DNA from: Bacteroidales bacterium
Lineage (GTDB): Bacteria > Bacteroidota > Bacteroidia > Bacteroidales > UBA932
Direction of reading: 5' to 3'
DNA: 64,000 nt
Assembly (NCBI GenBank): GCA_017443845.1
Contig: JAFSXX010000029.1
Coordinates: forward strand, 1-64,000
Made by a program: the position numbers and the translations under genes. Of the stretch, positions 24,701 to 33,006 are shown one piece after another (position 1 is the stretch's first letter; every line of letters starts with the position of its first letter). The notes beneath the pieces are model-generated. The model was not told where the DNA came from. It searched no databases and saw only the letters and a program-made list of their open reading frames with translations.

Positions 24701-26488
24701 ATGAAGAAGATTTTAGCAGTTATCCTGACGATAGGCATCGCGACTCTCTCGTATGCCGACAATGTTTCGCAGAGCAGGGCCGAGTCCCTTGCGAAGGCCT
24801 TCTTCGGAGGTTCCTCCACCCGTTCGGGCGATGTTTCGCTCAAGATGGTGTGGGACGGCACAGACGAAGCCACCCGTTCGGGTGCGGCGCCCGCTTTCTA
24901 TGTATTCAACCGCGATGGCGGCGGATATGTGGTGATCGCAGGCGAAGATGCCGCGGAGCCCGTCCTGGCCTATTCCGAAACCGGATCCTTCAATCCCGAT
25001 AAAAGATTCACCAATGTCCGCGGATGGTTCAGGATGTACCAGCGCGAGATCGAATATATGCGCGCCAACGGCATCGAGCCCGACAGCGAGACTGCGGCAG
25101 CCTGGAGCGAGGAGGCCATTTCGCGCGTCATCCGCAGGGCGGCGGGCAAGAACCTCAATACCAAGAGCTGGGGCCAGGATGCCCCCTACAATCTGAGATG
25201 CCCTCTGGTGGACGGCCTCCAGTCGGTCACCGGATGCGTCGCCACCGCGCTTTGCGAGGTGATGCGCTATCACGAGTGGCCGGTCAACGTCTCCGGATCC
25301 CTGCCTTCGTATAAATACAAGACCGACAAGGGAACCACCCGTACCCAGCCGGGCCACAGGCTCGATACCACCTACAACTGGGCCCAGATGCCCAACAGCA
25401 GGACCTCTTATACCGGCGAGCAGGCCCAGAATGTCTCGAGGCTTATGTTCGATGTCGCCGTGATGCTTCAGTCCTCATTCAACGGCGTGGACAACTCCGC
25501 CTACGGCACGGGAGCCTACAGTGAGAATATAGTCCCGATGATGGTCAAGTATATGGATTACGACTCATCGGCGGTATTGCTCTACCGCGACAATTTCAGC
25601 ACCCTCCGCTGGGCCGAGATCCTCAAAGCCGAAATCGACGCGGGCCGCCCGATGCCCTATTCCGGTGACGACAACGAATCGGGCCACCAGTTCGTGGTCG
25701 ACGGATACGACGCCACCGGCAAATTCCATATCAACTGGGGCTGGGACGGCGAGGACAATAATTATTACGCCATCTCATCGTTCAGGATCAGCCGCGACTA
25801 TGACTTCCGCTACAACCAGTCGGCAGTCATAGGACTCCAGAAAAACAAGGGCGGCAAGCCCCACGCCCCCGAGATCTATTACTATGTAGAAAGCGGCAAG
25901 GCCGGTGTCTCGCTCAAGTCGGGCAGCATCGAGTCGGGCAACTTCACGGTAACGGCGGGAGACTTCTACAACTTCGGAGCCTTCGACGTGACGGCCGATT
26001 TCGCATTCGTGCTGCTGGATTTCGAGGATAATGCCAAGACGGTGCTTTCGACACCCGAAACGGTGACCTTCAAGGCGGGCGAAGGCGCAACCTCGGAGGA
26101 GGCGATAAGCCTTACCGCGGAGCAGCTCGCAGGGCTGCGCTTCGGCGACAGGATAGCTTTCTGCTACAAGGTTCCCGGTGGCCAGTGGACCACCATAACG
26201 GTGGACTCCTACAGCAATGAGGGAATCGACGCCTATCCGGTATTCGACGCCCCGGCCATCAAGGTCAACGCTACGGCTACCTATTCGGCAAGCGATCTTA
26301 TTCCCCTCAAGCTGTTCAATTACCGCACTGTACCGAGTTCCGTGACCTGGTATATCGACGGCAGCTCCTATTCGGATTCGGAGGCGAAACTATCCGCCGG
26401 CAAGCATACCATCAGGTGCGTTGCAAAGTTCCCGAATAATACCCAGACTATAACCCAGACTCTGATCCAGGAGATAACCGTCCAATAG
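24701..26488 (+). CDS. C10 family cysteine protease (streptopain-type) with Spi prodomain
   Basis: The 595-residue secreted protein begins with a signal peptide (MKKILAVILTIGIATLSYA). A Spi/prodomain follows at ~20-130 (SRAESLAKAFF, FYVFNRDGGGYVVIAGED). The catalytic domain is at ~140-385: nucleophile Cys in SVTGCVATALCEVMRYHEWP (~179), His in ESGHQFVVDGYD (~329), then FHINWGWDG. The last ~200 residues form two beta-sandwich modules. Family members (SpeB, interpain, Bfp) are secreted proteases activated by removal of the prodomain. The preceding lipoprotein and peptide A are probably in the same operon. It is convergent with the U32 gene, five bases apart. Confidence 0.92.
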   Translation: MKKILAVILTIGIATLSYADNVSQSRAESLAKAFFGGSSTRSGDVSLKMVWDGTDEATRSGAAPAFYVFNRDGGGYVVIAGEDAAEPVLAYSETGSFNPDKRFTNVRGWFRMYQREIEYMRANGIEPDSETAAAWSEEAISRVIRRAAGKNLNTKSWGQDAPYNLRCPLVDGLQSVTGCVATALCEVMRYHEWPVNVSGSLPSYKYKTDKGTTRTQPGHRLDTTYNWAQMPNSRTSYTGEQAQNVSRLMFDVAVMLQSSFNGVDNSAYGTGAYSENIVPMMVKYMDYDSSAVLLYRDNFSTLRWAEILKAEIDAGRPMPYSGDDNESGHQFVVDGYDATGKFHINWGWDGEDNNYYAISSFRISRDYDFRYNQSAVIGLQKNKGGKPHAPEIYYYVESGKAGVSLKSGSIESGNFTVTAGDFYNFGAFDVTADFAFVLLDFEDNAKTVLSTPETVTFKAGEGATSEEAISLTAEQLAGLRFGDRIAFCYKVPGGQWTTITVDSYSNEGIDAYPVFDAPAIKVNATATYSASDLIPLKLFNYRTVPSSVTWYIDGSSYSDSEAKLSAGKHTIRCVAKFPNNTQTITQTLIQEITVQ

Positions 26489-26493
26489 GCGGA

Positions 26494-27759
26494 TTACTGG
26501 AAAAGATAGACTTTATCGCCGCGGCGAAGCCGCTCGGAAAGGGGGATGGAACAGACGTCCCCCTTTTTCGTCTCTTGTACCGACTGCACCGAGGGGCCTT
26601 CGCCGATACGGATCTCCGTAACGTCGCACTCCACCACGCCGGTGGTGGGGCCGGTTATGAGCAGATGGTCGCCGACCTTGAAGGAGCCGGTCTCGAGGGT
26701 GAATTCGGCCACCGCGAGGCGGCTGAACCAGTTGGAGACCTTGCCCAGATAGGTCTTGGTGCGGGTCGCCCGGTTGCCGTAAACGTCGCTCCACTCGCCC
26801 AGGCGCGCGCCCTGGTAGTAGCCGTCCCAGAAGCCGCGGTTGAAGACCGTGGCGAGCTTCTCCTTGAGGGAGGCGGCGTATTCCGGGGTGAATGTTCCGG
26901 CCAGGACGGCGTCGGCGGCATCGCGGTAGGCCCGGGTTACGGTCCTGACATATTCGCCGCTGCGGGCGCGTCCCTCAATCTTGAAGACGGTGACTCCCGC
27001 CGCTATCATCTTGTCGAGGAACTCCACGGTGCAGAGGTCCTTGGGCGACATTATGTACTTGTTGTCGATTTCGAGTTTCATCCCCGTCTCGAGGTCGGTG
27101 ACCTCGTAGCCGCGACGGCAGAGCTGGTAGCAGCTGCCGCGGTTGGCGGAGGCGTTGTACTCGTGCAGGGAGAGGTAGCACTTGCCCGAAATGGCCATGC
27201 AGAGGGCTCCGTGGCAGAACATCTCGAGCTGGATGCGGCGGCCCGAGGGGCCTTTGATATCCTCCTCTTCTATGGCGCGCGCGATGGCTGCGACCTGGTG
27301 GAGGTTGAGCTCGCGGGCCAGCACTATGACATCGGCGAATTGAGCATAGAACCGCAGGCTCTCAATGTTGGAGATGCTCAACTGGGTGGAGATGTGCACT
27401 TCCACCCCGATCTGCCGGGCGTAGGCGATGGCCGCCATATCGGAGGCGATGACCGCCGTGATTCCGGCCTCCTTGGCCGCTCTGAGGGCCTCCCGCATAG
27501 GTTCGAGGTCCTCATCGTAGAGCACTATGTTGAGGGTGAGATAGGAACGGATGCCCGCCTCGCGGCAGATGCGGCACACCTCGGCGAGGTCCTCCGGGGC
27601 GAAGTTGTTGGCCGAATGGGAGCGCATATTGAGGTTCCCGACTCCGAAATAGACCGAATCGGCGCCACCCTGGATGGCGGCCCTCAGGCACTCGAAGTTG
27701 CCCGCGGGGGCCATTATCTCAAGTTTCCTATCGTTCACGGTGGATGAGGCTTTCTGCAA
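26494..27759 (-). CDS. U32 family peptidase-like protein (tRNA hydroxylation type)
   Basis: The 421-residue protein begins near KLEIMAPAGNFECLRAAIQGG, followed by GADSVYFGVGNLNMR. The conserved cysteine region FCHGALCMAISGKCYLS and ANRGSCYQLCRR identifies the U32 family, as in TrhP/YegQ and RlhA, which take part in 5-hydroxylation of tRNA or rRNA with prephenate. True protease activity is doubtful for this group. It is of the length of TrhP-like members. The first ATG overlaps the end of the prenyl synthetase gene by 32 bases; a GTG at 27738 is another possible start. The pair is one minus-strand operon. Confidence 0.88.
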   Translation of the reverse strand: MQKASSTVNDRKLEIMAPAGNFECLRAAIQGGADSVYFGVGNLNMRSHSANNFAPEDLAEVCRICREAGIRSYLTLNIVLYDEDLEPMREALRAAKEAGITAVIASDMAAIAYARQIGVEVHISTQLSISNIESLRFYAQFADVIVLARELNLHQVAAIARAIEEEDIKGPSGRRIQLEMFCHGALCMAISGKCYLSLHEYNASANRGSCYQLCRRGYEVTDLETGMKLEIDNKYIMSPKDLCTVEFLDKMIAAGVTVFKIEGRARSGEYVRTVTRAYRDAADAVLAGTFTPEYAASLKEKLATVFNRGFWDGYYQGARLGEWSDVYGNRATRTKTYLGKVSNWFSRLAVAEFTLETGSFKVGDHLLITGPTTGVVECDVTEIRIGEGPSVQSVQETKKGDVCSIPLSERLRRGDKVYLFQ

Positions 27760-28708
27760 AGTTCTTCATATAGTCGCGCTGGGCGCTGTCAAGGCCTGCG
27801 GCCTCGAGGGCGGCGAGGGCCTTGGAGTGGCATTCCAGTATGGCGTCCGAAGCCGCGTCGCGGACTCCGAGATCGACGTAGAGCTGCGTCACGGCCGCGA
27901 TCTTCTTCTCCCTCTGCTCCTCGGGAAGCGTCAGCAGTCCGGTGAACTCGGCGTGCCTTCCGGCCGCCTTGGCGCGGTGGAGTCCCTCCACCAGCAGCCA
28001 GCTCTTCTTGTTGTTGGCTATATCGCCACCGATGGGCTTGCCGAAGGTGACGGGGTCGCCGAAGGTGTCGAGGTAGTCGTCGGTTATCTGGAACGCCAGG
28101 CCGGTGTTGTATCCATAGTCGTACAGGGCCTTGACCTTCTCCTCGCCGGCTCCCGCCAGGAGGGCTCCCATCGCTGCCGAGCAGGCTATCAGGGCTCCCG
28201 TTTTCTGCCCGACCATATCGAGATACTCGTCCATCGTCACGAAGGGCTGCTCCTCGAAGTCCATATCTTTCTGCTGCCCCTCGCACACCTCCATTGCCAT
28301 ATCGGAGAAGAGTTTGAGGACATCCTGGAGCCTCTCCCTGGGGCAGAGGGCCAGGTAGCGGTATGCCATTATCGACATCGCGTCGCCGCTGAGTATGGCG
28401 ATGTTGTCGTTCCACCTCGAGTGCACCGTGGGCTGGTTGCGGCGGGTGGGGGAGTTATCCATTATATCGTCGTGGATCAGGGTGAACTCGTGGAAAATCT
28501 CGAGGGCCACGGCCGGATAGAGGATTTCGTCGGTGATGTCGTCGCTGAAGAGGCTGAATGCGCTCAGGCAAAGCCTCGGGCGGAGATACTTGCCGCCGAG
28601 GCCGAGCATATAGCCCATCGGCTCGTAGAGATTCTGCGGTTCTTTGTTGAAATCGAGGGACATCAGCCCTTTCCTGACGAGGAAATTTATTTGTTCGGGA
28701 GTAAACAT
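27728..28708 (-). CDS. Polyprenyl (isoprenyl) diphosphate synthase
   Basis: The enzyme extends allylic diphosphates with isopentenyl diphosphate. The 326-residue protein has the first Asp-rich motif in TLIHDDIMDNSPTRR and the second in QITDDYLDTFGD, with GGKYLRPRL at the N-terminus, as in trans-prenyl synthases (IspA/IspB type). Product length cannot be told from the motifs alone. ATG 28708 (MFTPEQINFL) is chosen: a frame extends to 28750, but that segment holds the -7 box for the opposite-strand operon and a minus-strand TATCTTTG just beyond. It fits with ispE and ispF elsewhere in the window. Confidence 0.9.
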   Translation of the reverse strand: MFTPEQINFLVRKGLMSLDFNKEPQNLYEPMGYMLGLGGKYLRPRLCLSAFSLFSDDITDEILYPAVALEIFHEFTLIHDDIMDNSPTRRNQPTVHSRWNDNIAILSGDAMSIMAYRYLALCPRERLQDVLKLFSDMAMEVCEGQQKDMDFEEQPFVTMDEYLDMVGQKTGALIACSAAMGALLAGAGEEKVKALYDYGYNTGLAFQITDDYLDTFGDPVTFGKPIGGDIANNKKSWLLVEGLHRAKAAGRHAEFTGLLTLPEEQREKKIAAVTQLYVDLGVRDAASDAILECHSKALAALEAAGLDSAQRDYMKNFAESLIHRER

Positions 28709-28721
28709 TTTAGTAACTTTG
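28690..28721 (+). promoter_or_regulatory. Promoter for the first amidotransferase-like lipoprotein
   Basis: TTTG at 28690-28693 and TAACTTTG at 28714-28721 with 20 bases between are a good -33/-7 pair. It overlaps the 5' end of the divergent prenyl synthetase gene; the downstream ATG is at 28783. Confidence 0.6.
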
Positions 28722-28752
28722 AAAGTCTGTCGGCTTTTGCGGAACGACATTG

Positions 28753-28760
28753 CAAAGATA
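28753..28760 (-). promoter_or_regulatory. -7 element for the prenyl synthetase operon
   Basis: TATCTTTG on the minus strand lies 44 bases before the ATG at 28708 and supports that start. Confidence 0.55.
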
Positions 28761-28782
28761 ACTTTTTATAATCGATATCAAT

Positions 28783-30927
28783 ATGAAGATTGAGGTGAAA
28801 CTCTTCCTGATGTCGCTTTCACTGGCCCTGCTGGCTTCTTCCTGCGACATACAGGGGCCGGAGATGCCATCATTTCCGACGGGATTCACGGCTATGCCCG
28901 AGAATCATTCGGTTTCCTGCACAAGGACTTCCCTCGACGCTCCGCGGGTTCTGTGGTCAGCGGGAGACACTATCCTTGTCTATAAGGTTTCCGCCCTCGC
29001 GCCGGGTTATAACGGCCACGCTTTCGGTCTTGATCCCGCCTGTGACGGGAAGGAGAGGGGTCTTTTCAGCGATCCCGGATTTGAAGATTATTATCCCGAG
29101 TTCTGCTATGCGGTCTATCCCGCTTCGGCAGCAGAGAGCATCGACGGGTCGGTCATTACGCTGAATCTTCCTCAGGAACAGACCGCTGCAGAGAATTCCT
29201 TCGGAAAGGATGCAAACCTTGCGGTGGCGGTTTCCAAGAGGGACGGAAGCCTTCCCTTTATGAATCTGTGCGGACTGGTTGCAATCAGGGTCTCCAGCGC
29301 AGCCGCAGTTTCCCGGATAAAGATTACCAGTGCCGCTGACGAGGCTCTCTGGGGAAAGGGTACCGTGGATATGACAAAGGACTCCGGTTCCAAACTGGTT
29401 ATGGAGAAGCCCTTCAGCGAAGCCCAGAGAAGCATAGTCCTTAAAGTTGAGGACGGGGAGAAGCCCGAAGGACAGTTCATCTCCGCAGGAACCTCTTCCT
29501 CCGCCATTGCCGGCCTGATAGAGGGCGAGACGGCAAAGGAGCGCCTCTTCTACGCAGTTGTTCCTCCCGGAACCCTTGCACAGGGTTTCACGGTTACGGT
29601 CACCACGGCTGACGGAAAGTATATGCAGAAATATGCCGTAGCTTCAAGCGCCAATGTGGTGGAGCGTTCCGTCTGCACCGATATGCCCAACTTCAAGTTT
29701 GAGGACGAATCGGAGGTTAAGATCCGTACCGACGTCCTTAACAAGGCCTTCTACAAGGATCTCTTCATGGATTCGGGAGCGGGTATAGGAAAGTTCAGGT
29801 CCCAGCCCTTTATTTCCTATATGAATCTCTCCTGGGAGTATTTCTTCGCACCCCGCGAAAACTTCACAAAGGAGGACCTCGAGCAGCAGAGGAAAGCCTT
29901 TGTCGGTTCGCAGGAAGACCTCAACGGCGTACTTCTCTTCCCCGACGGAGAGCCTCGCTTCAAAATGATCTACTGCAACGGCGGCTATGCAGCCGAACAC
30001 GGCCGCAACCTCTTTGCCGAAGGCCGCGGGAATTTCATCAAGTTCTTCTATAACGGAGGCAGTTACTGCGGTTCCTGCGCAGGGGCGATGGTCTCCACCC
30101 GCGGCACCGTAGGCAACGCATTTACCTCCACCGCTGGCTATCTCGGCTTCTGGCCCGGTTTCCACAACAGCCTGAGCATTACCAATATCTATCCGACATA
30201 CATACTTCCCGAAGATTCTCCGCTGCTCAAGTATAACGATTTCGGCGGAGACAGGAAGGTGGAGGGTGTCAAGCATTGGAACGGTCCATACTTCCAGTAC
30301 TGGGAAGACGCTCCCGGAACGGAGGTGCTCTGCATCAACGATCTTTCCGGATATGATTTCCACGGCTACCCTTCGGTTATCGCCTATAAGCCATCCATCT
30401 GGTCCGGCCGCGTCATTCCCGTAGGCGGCCATCCCGAGCAGTCCGAGGAGAAGGAACAGCTCGACCTGATGGCGGCGTTCGTCAAGTACGCAGTCGACGG
30501 TCAGGGAATAGCCAAGGCCAAGGGAGTGTTGCACAACGGAGAGGTGCGCCTTATGACAAAGTCCACCACCGACAACGATCCCGCCTATACCAAAGTGGGC
30601 GACAAGCAGTGCCACCACTTCGTATTCGCCCTGCCTTCCGGAGCCCGCAACGTAAAGGTGCGTCTCGAGTCGCTCGAAGGGTTCAACCTGAGCCTGATGC
30701 TTGCTGAAGGCACATTCGCGTTCAAGGAGGATGCGAAATACAAGCTGGAAAACAACGATTCCGTCAAGGAACTCACTTTCGACACCCTTCCCAAGGGCAC
30801 CTGGTATGTGGGTGTCCAGTGCGAGGATACTCCGGATGTCTCCGAAGGTGACTATGGGTATATCTACAGCGGCAATACCGCAGTGCTCAACGGAGCACCT
30901 TATTCAATCAGCGTAACATGGGAGTAA
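28783..30927 (+). CDS. Surface lipoprotein with amidotransferase-like (BPL_N-type) and PPC-like domains, copy 1
   Basis: The 714-residue product has the lipobox LLASSC. A fimbrillin-like N-terminal region follows (CTRTSLDAPRVLWSAGDTI; residues ~45-290). A class-I amidotransferase-like domain covers ~305-600: the nucleophile elbow is GGSYCGSCAGAMVSTRG (~424-440) and the partner motif GGHPEQ is near 549, as in the biotin-protein-ligase N-terminal domain family. A C-terminal PPC-like beta-sandwich (HHFVFALPSGARNVKVRLES ... LPKGTWYVGVQCED) closes it. Activity outside the cell would be unusual; substrate unknown. A close paralogue lies at 33007. The LRR lipoprotein start is 5 bases past the stop. 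Confidence 0.78.
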   Translation: MKIEVKLFLMSLSLALLASSCDIQGPEMPSFPTGFTAMPENHSVSCTRTSLDAPRVLWSAGDTILVYKVSALAPGYNGHAFGLDPACDGKERGLFSDPGFEDYYPEFCYAVYPASAAESIDGSVITLNLPQEQTAAENSFGKDANLAVAVSKRDGSLPFMNLCGLVAIRVSSAAAVSRIKITSAADEALWGKGTVDMTKDSGSKLVMEKPFSEAQRSIVLKVEDGEKPEGQFISAGTSSSAIAGLIEGETAKERLFYAVVPPGTLAQGFTVTVTTADGKYMQKYAVASSANVVERSVCTDMPNFKFEDESEVKIRTDVLNKAFYKDLFMDSGAGIGKFRSQPFISYMNLSWEYFFAPRENFTKEDLEQQRKAFVGSQEDLNGVLLFPDGEPRFKMIYCNGGYAAEHGRNLFAEGRGNFIKFFYNGGSYCGSCAGAMVSTRGTVGNAFTSTAGYLGFWPGFHNSLSITNIYPTYILPEDSPLLKYNDFGGDRKVEGVKHWNGPYFQYWEDAPGTEVLCINDLSGYDFHGYPSVIAYKPSIWSGRVIPVGGHPEQSEEKEQLDLMAAFVKYAVDGQGIAKAKGVLHNGEVRLMTKSTTDNDPAYTKVGDKQCHHFVFALPSGARNVKVRLESLEGFNLSLMLAEGTFAFKEDAKYKLENNDSVKELTFDTLPKGTWYVGVQCEDTPDVSEGDYGYIYSGNTAVLNGAPYSISVTWE

Positions 30928-30932
30928 AGGCT

Positions 30933-32834
30933 ATGAAAAAGTTACTGTTCACATTTGCTGCCTTTGCAGCGCTTCTTGCTTCCTGTACCATCGAGAGTGA
31001 GAATCAAGGTCTTCCGGAGATGATCCGTGCGGAGATCGGAAGCCTTTCCACAAGGGTAACCCTCGCTCCCGCCGGCGGAGGGTACAATGTCAACTGGGTG
31101 GTCGGAGACCGTATCGGAGTAAGCGACGGGGCCGCGACTGCCATCTATGAGGCTGTGACCGGCGGTTCCACTACCGCTGATTTCAAGAAAGTATCCGACG
31201 GTTCCCTCAGCGGAACCTCCTGGACAGGATACTATCCGGCTGAACTTGCCACCGGAGTCCTTCCTGCGGTACAGACCTACTCTGCCGAAGGTGCGGTTGC
31301 GGTTCCGATGATATCGGATCCCACATCCGATGTATCGGTTATCAAGTTCAAGCCTGTGACCGGTGTCCTCCAGCTTAACATAAGCTCGGGTGTCAAGACC
31401 AAGAAAATCAAGGAAATACGAGTGAGGGCAGACCAGGGTCTCAGCGGTAATTTCATCCTGAAAGACGGAGCTGTTGCCGTTTCGGGCACCGAAGGGGTGA
31501 CCCTCGACTGTGGAGAAGGTGTCCTGCTCGGAGTTTCCGCTCCATTCTATGTGACCGTTCCCGCAGCTACCTATACGGGAATGGAGATTATCGTATTCGA
31601 TACGGATGGAAATGCTGCAGTGGCAAAATTGCAGGAGAATACCGTCTATACCGTCCGCTGCGCTGAACTTCGCACTATCGACATAACCGCCGACAAGTTC
31701 GAACCCCTGAATACCGGAGGTGAGGCTACCCTTATGTATGGTCCGGATTTCAACGAAACAATCAAGCATCTCACCAGGCCGGATTGTATGGCGATAGACA
31801 ACGATTCCACAATAACCCATATCGTTTTCAAGACCTGCGTACTCACCGAAGGGGATGTGCTGGTAAGCGACAGCCACAGCGAGGATCCCGTATGGGCTTC
31901 ATTCGACAAGGCTACCGGAACGGTCACTATAACCACGCCCGCCAAGGTGATCTATACCGACAAGCAGGCATCGCATATGTTCCGCGGCTTCTGCCTGGTC
32001 AAGGAAATAGAGAATCTCAAGGCAATCAATACTTCCCGTGCTGAGAACCTCTCTTACTTCTTCCATCGCTGCTTCAATCTGGAGTCGGTGGATCTCAGCC
32101 ATTTCGACACTTCCAACTGCGACTCTTTCGGGTTTATGTTCAGTTATTGCCAGTCGCTGAAATCAATTGACGTCTCCCGATTCAACACCGAGAAGGCCAT
32201 TTCCTTTGCCAATATGTTCCAGCACTGCGAGAATGTCGAGGAAATCGACGTTTCGGGATTCAGGACCGCAAATGTCCGTTCGCTTGACAATACCTTCAGT
32301 GACTGCTACAAGCTGAAGAGCCTCGACCTCTCCAAGTGGAACACCGACAATGTCACCGACACCCGGAGCATGTTCAACCGCTGCAGGTCCATCAAGGAAC
32401 TTGACATGAGGCAGATGTCCTTCCCCAAGACTACCCGCATGACCTATATGTTCTACACTATGGACGCCCTCGAGGTGCTGCACTTCGATTCGATGGACTT
32501 CTCGAGGTGGATCGCGGGCTCCGGTACGGCATTGCTCTATATGTTGCAGAAGAATCCGAACCTCAAGGAGATCTATCTCGGCGAGAATGGCGTCAACCCT
32601 TACGGAATCGTACCCAACCCCTTCTTCTGCTCCAGCAGCGATGCCGACGGCGTGCGTACCTCTTCCAAAAGCGGCTCGCTGACCATCCACTGCCATAAGG
32701 ATGCGGTGAACTGGCTGGCGAAAGGCACCCTCCGCTGGCTTCACAGCGGCTACAAGAACCAAAAGCCCATAGATGTCAAGTTCCTTGACTACAAGACAGG
32801 AGAAGAATACACCGCAACCTGGGCGGCAAACTGA
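30933..32834 (+). CDS. BspA-type leucine-rich-repeat surface lipoprotein, copy 1
   Basis: The protein is 633 residues with the lipobox ALLASC. The N-terminal fimbrillin-like module (STRVTLAPAGGGYNVNWVVGD) is followed at ~345-510 by about seven DUF285/BspA LRRs of roughly 23 residues with the pattern 'L--IDVS-F-T-----F--MF-HC' (for example LKSIDVSRFNTEKAISFANM). A short C-terminal domain ends YKTGEEYTATWAAN. BspA-type repeats mediate binding to host or community surfaces. The start at 30933 is taken from GGAG upstream and the lipoprotein signal; the frame opens at 30918. It pairs with the preceding amidotransferase-like gene. Confidence 0.85.
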   Translation: MKKLLFTFAAFAALLASCTIESENQGLPEMIRAEIGSLSTRVTLAPAGGGYNVNWVVGDRIGVSDGAATAIYEAVTGGSTTADFKKVSDGSLSGTSWTGYYPAELATGVLPAVQTYSAEGAVAVPMISDPTSDVSVIKFKPVTGVLQLNISSGVKTKKIKEIRVRADQGLSGNFILKDGAVAVSGTEGVTLDCGEGVLLGVSAPFYVTVPAATYTGMEIIVFDTDGNAAVAKLQENTVYTVRCAELRTIDITADKFEPLNTGGEATLMYGPDFNETIKHLTRPDCMAIDNDSTITHIVFKTCVLTEGDVLVSDSHSEDPVWASFDKATGTVTITTPAKVIYTDKQASHMFRGFCLVKEIENLKAINTSRAENLSYFFHRCFNLESVDLSHFDTSNCDSFGFMFSYCQSLKSIDVSRFNTEKAISFANMFQHCENVEEIDVSGFRTANVRSLDNTFSDCYKLKSLDLSKWNTDNVTDTRSMFNRCRSIKELDMRQMSFPKTTRMTYMFYTMDALEVLHFDSMDFSRWIAGSGTALLYMLQKNPNLKEIYLGENGVNPYGIVPNPFFCSSSDADGVRTSSKSGSLTIHCHKDAVNWLAKGTLRWLHSGYKNQKPIDVKFLDYKTGEEYTATWAAN

Positions 32835-32848
32835 TAATCATTCCGACT

Positions 32849-33004
32849 ATGAAAACAAAATACATAACCCCTTCGACAGAGTGCATATTCACTCAGGCAC
32901 AGTCCGTATTCGCGGCATCCGGAAACAACGAGGACTTCGGCACGAAGCCCGGTACCTACGATTTTTTGAAACCAGACGATTTCTTCCACCCCAAGGGATT
33001 CTGA
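32849..33004 (+). CDS. Small peptide B of a ~50-residue family
   Basis: A 51-residue frame starts MKTKYITPSTECIFTQAQSV, continues FAASGNNEDFG and ends HPKGF. The start is 14 bases after the LRR gene stop, and the stop is 2 bases before the next lipoprotein ATG at 33007, which is the coupling expected of a real gene. The 'Y-x-x-P' start and the 'F(C/A)ASGN-EDF' core match peptide C at 38098. It lacks a signal peptide and strong RBS. Function unknown. Confidence 0.65.
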   Translation: MKTKYITPSTECIFTQAQSVFAASGNNEDFGTKPGTYDFLKPDDFFHPKGF

Positions 33005-33006
33005 TT

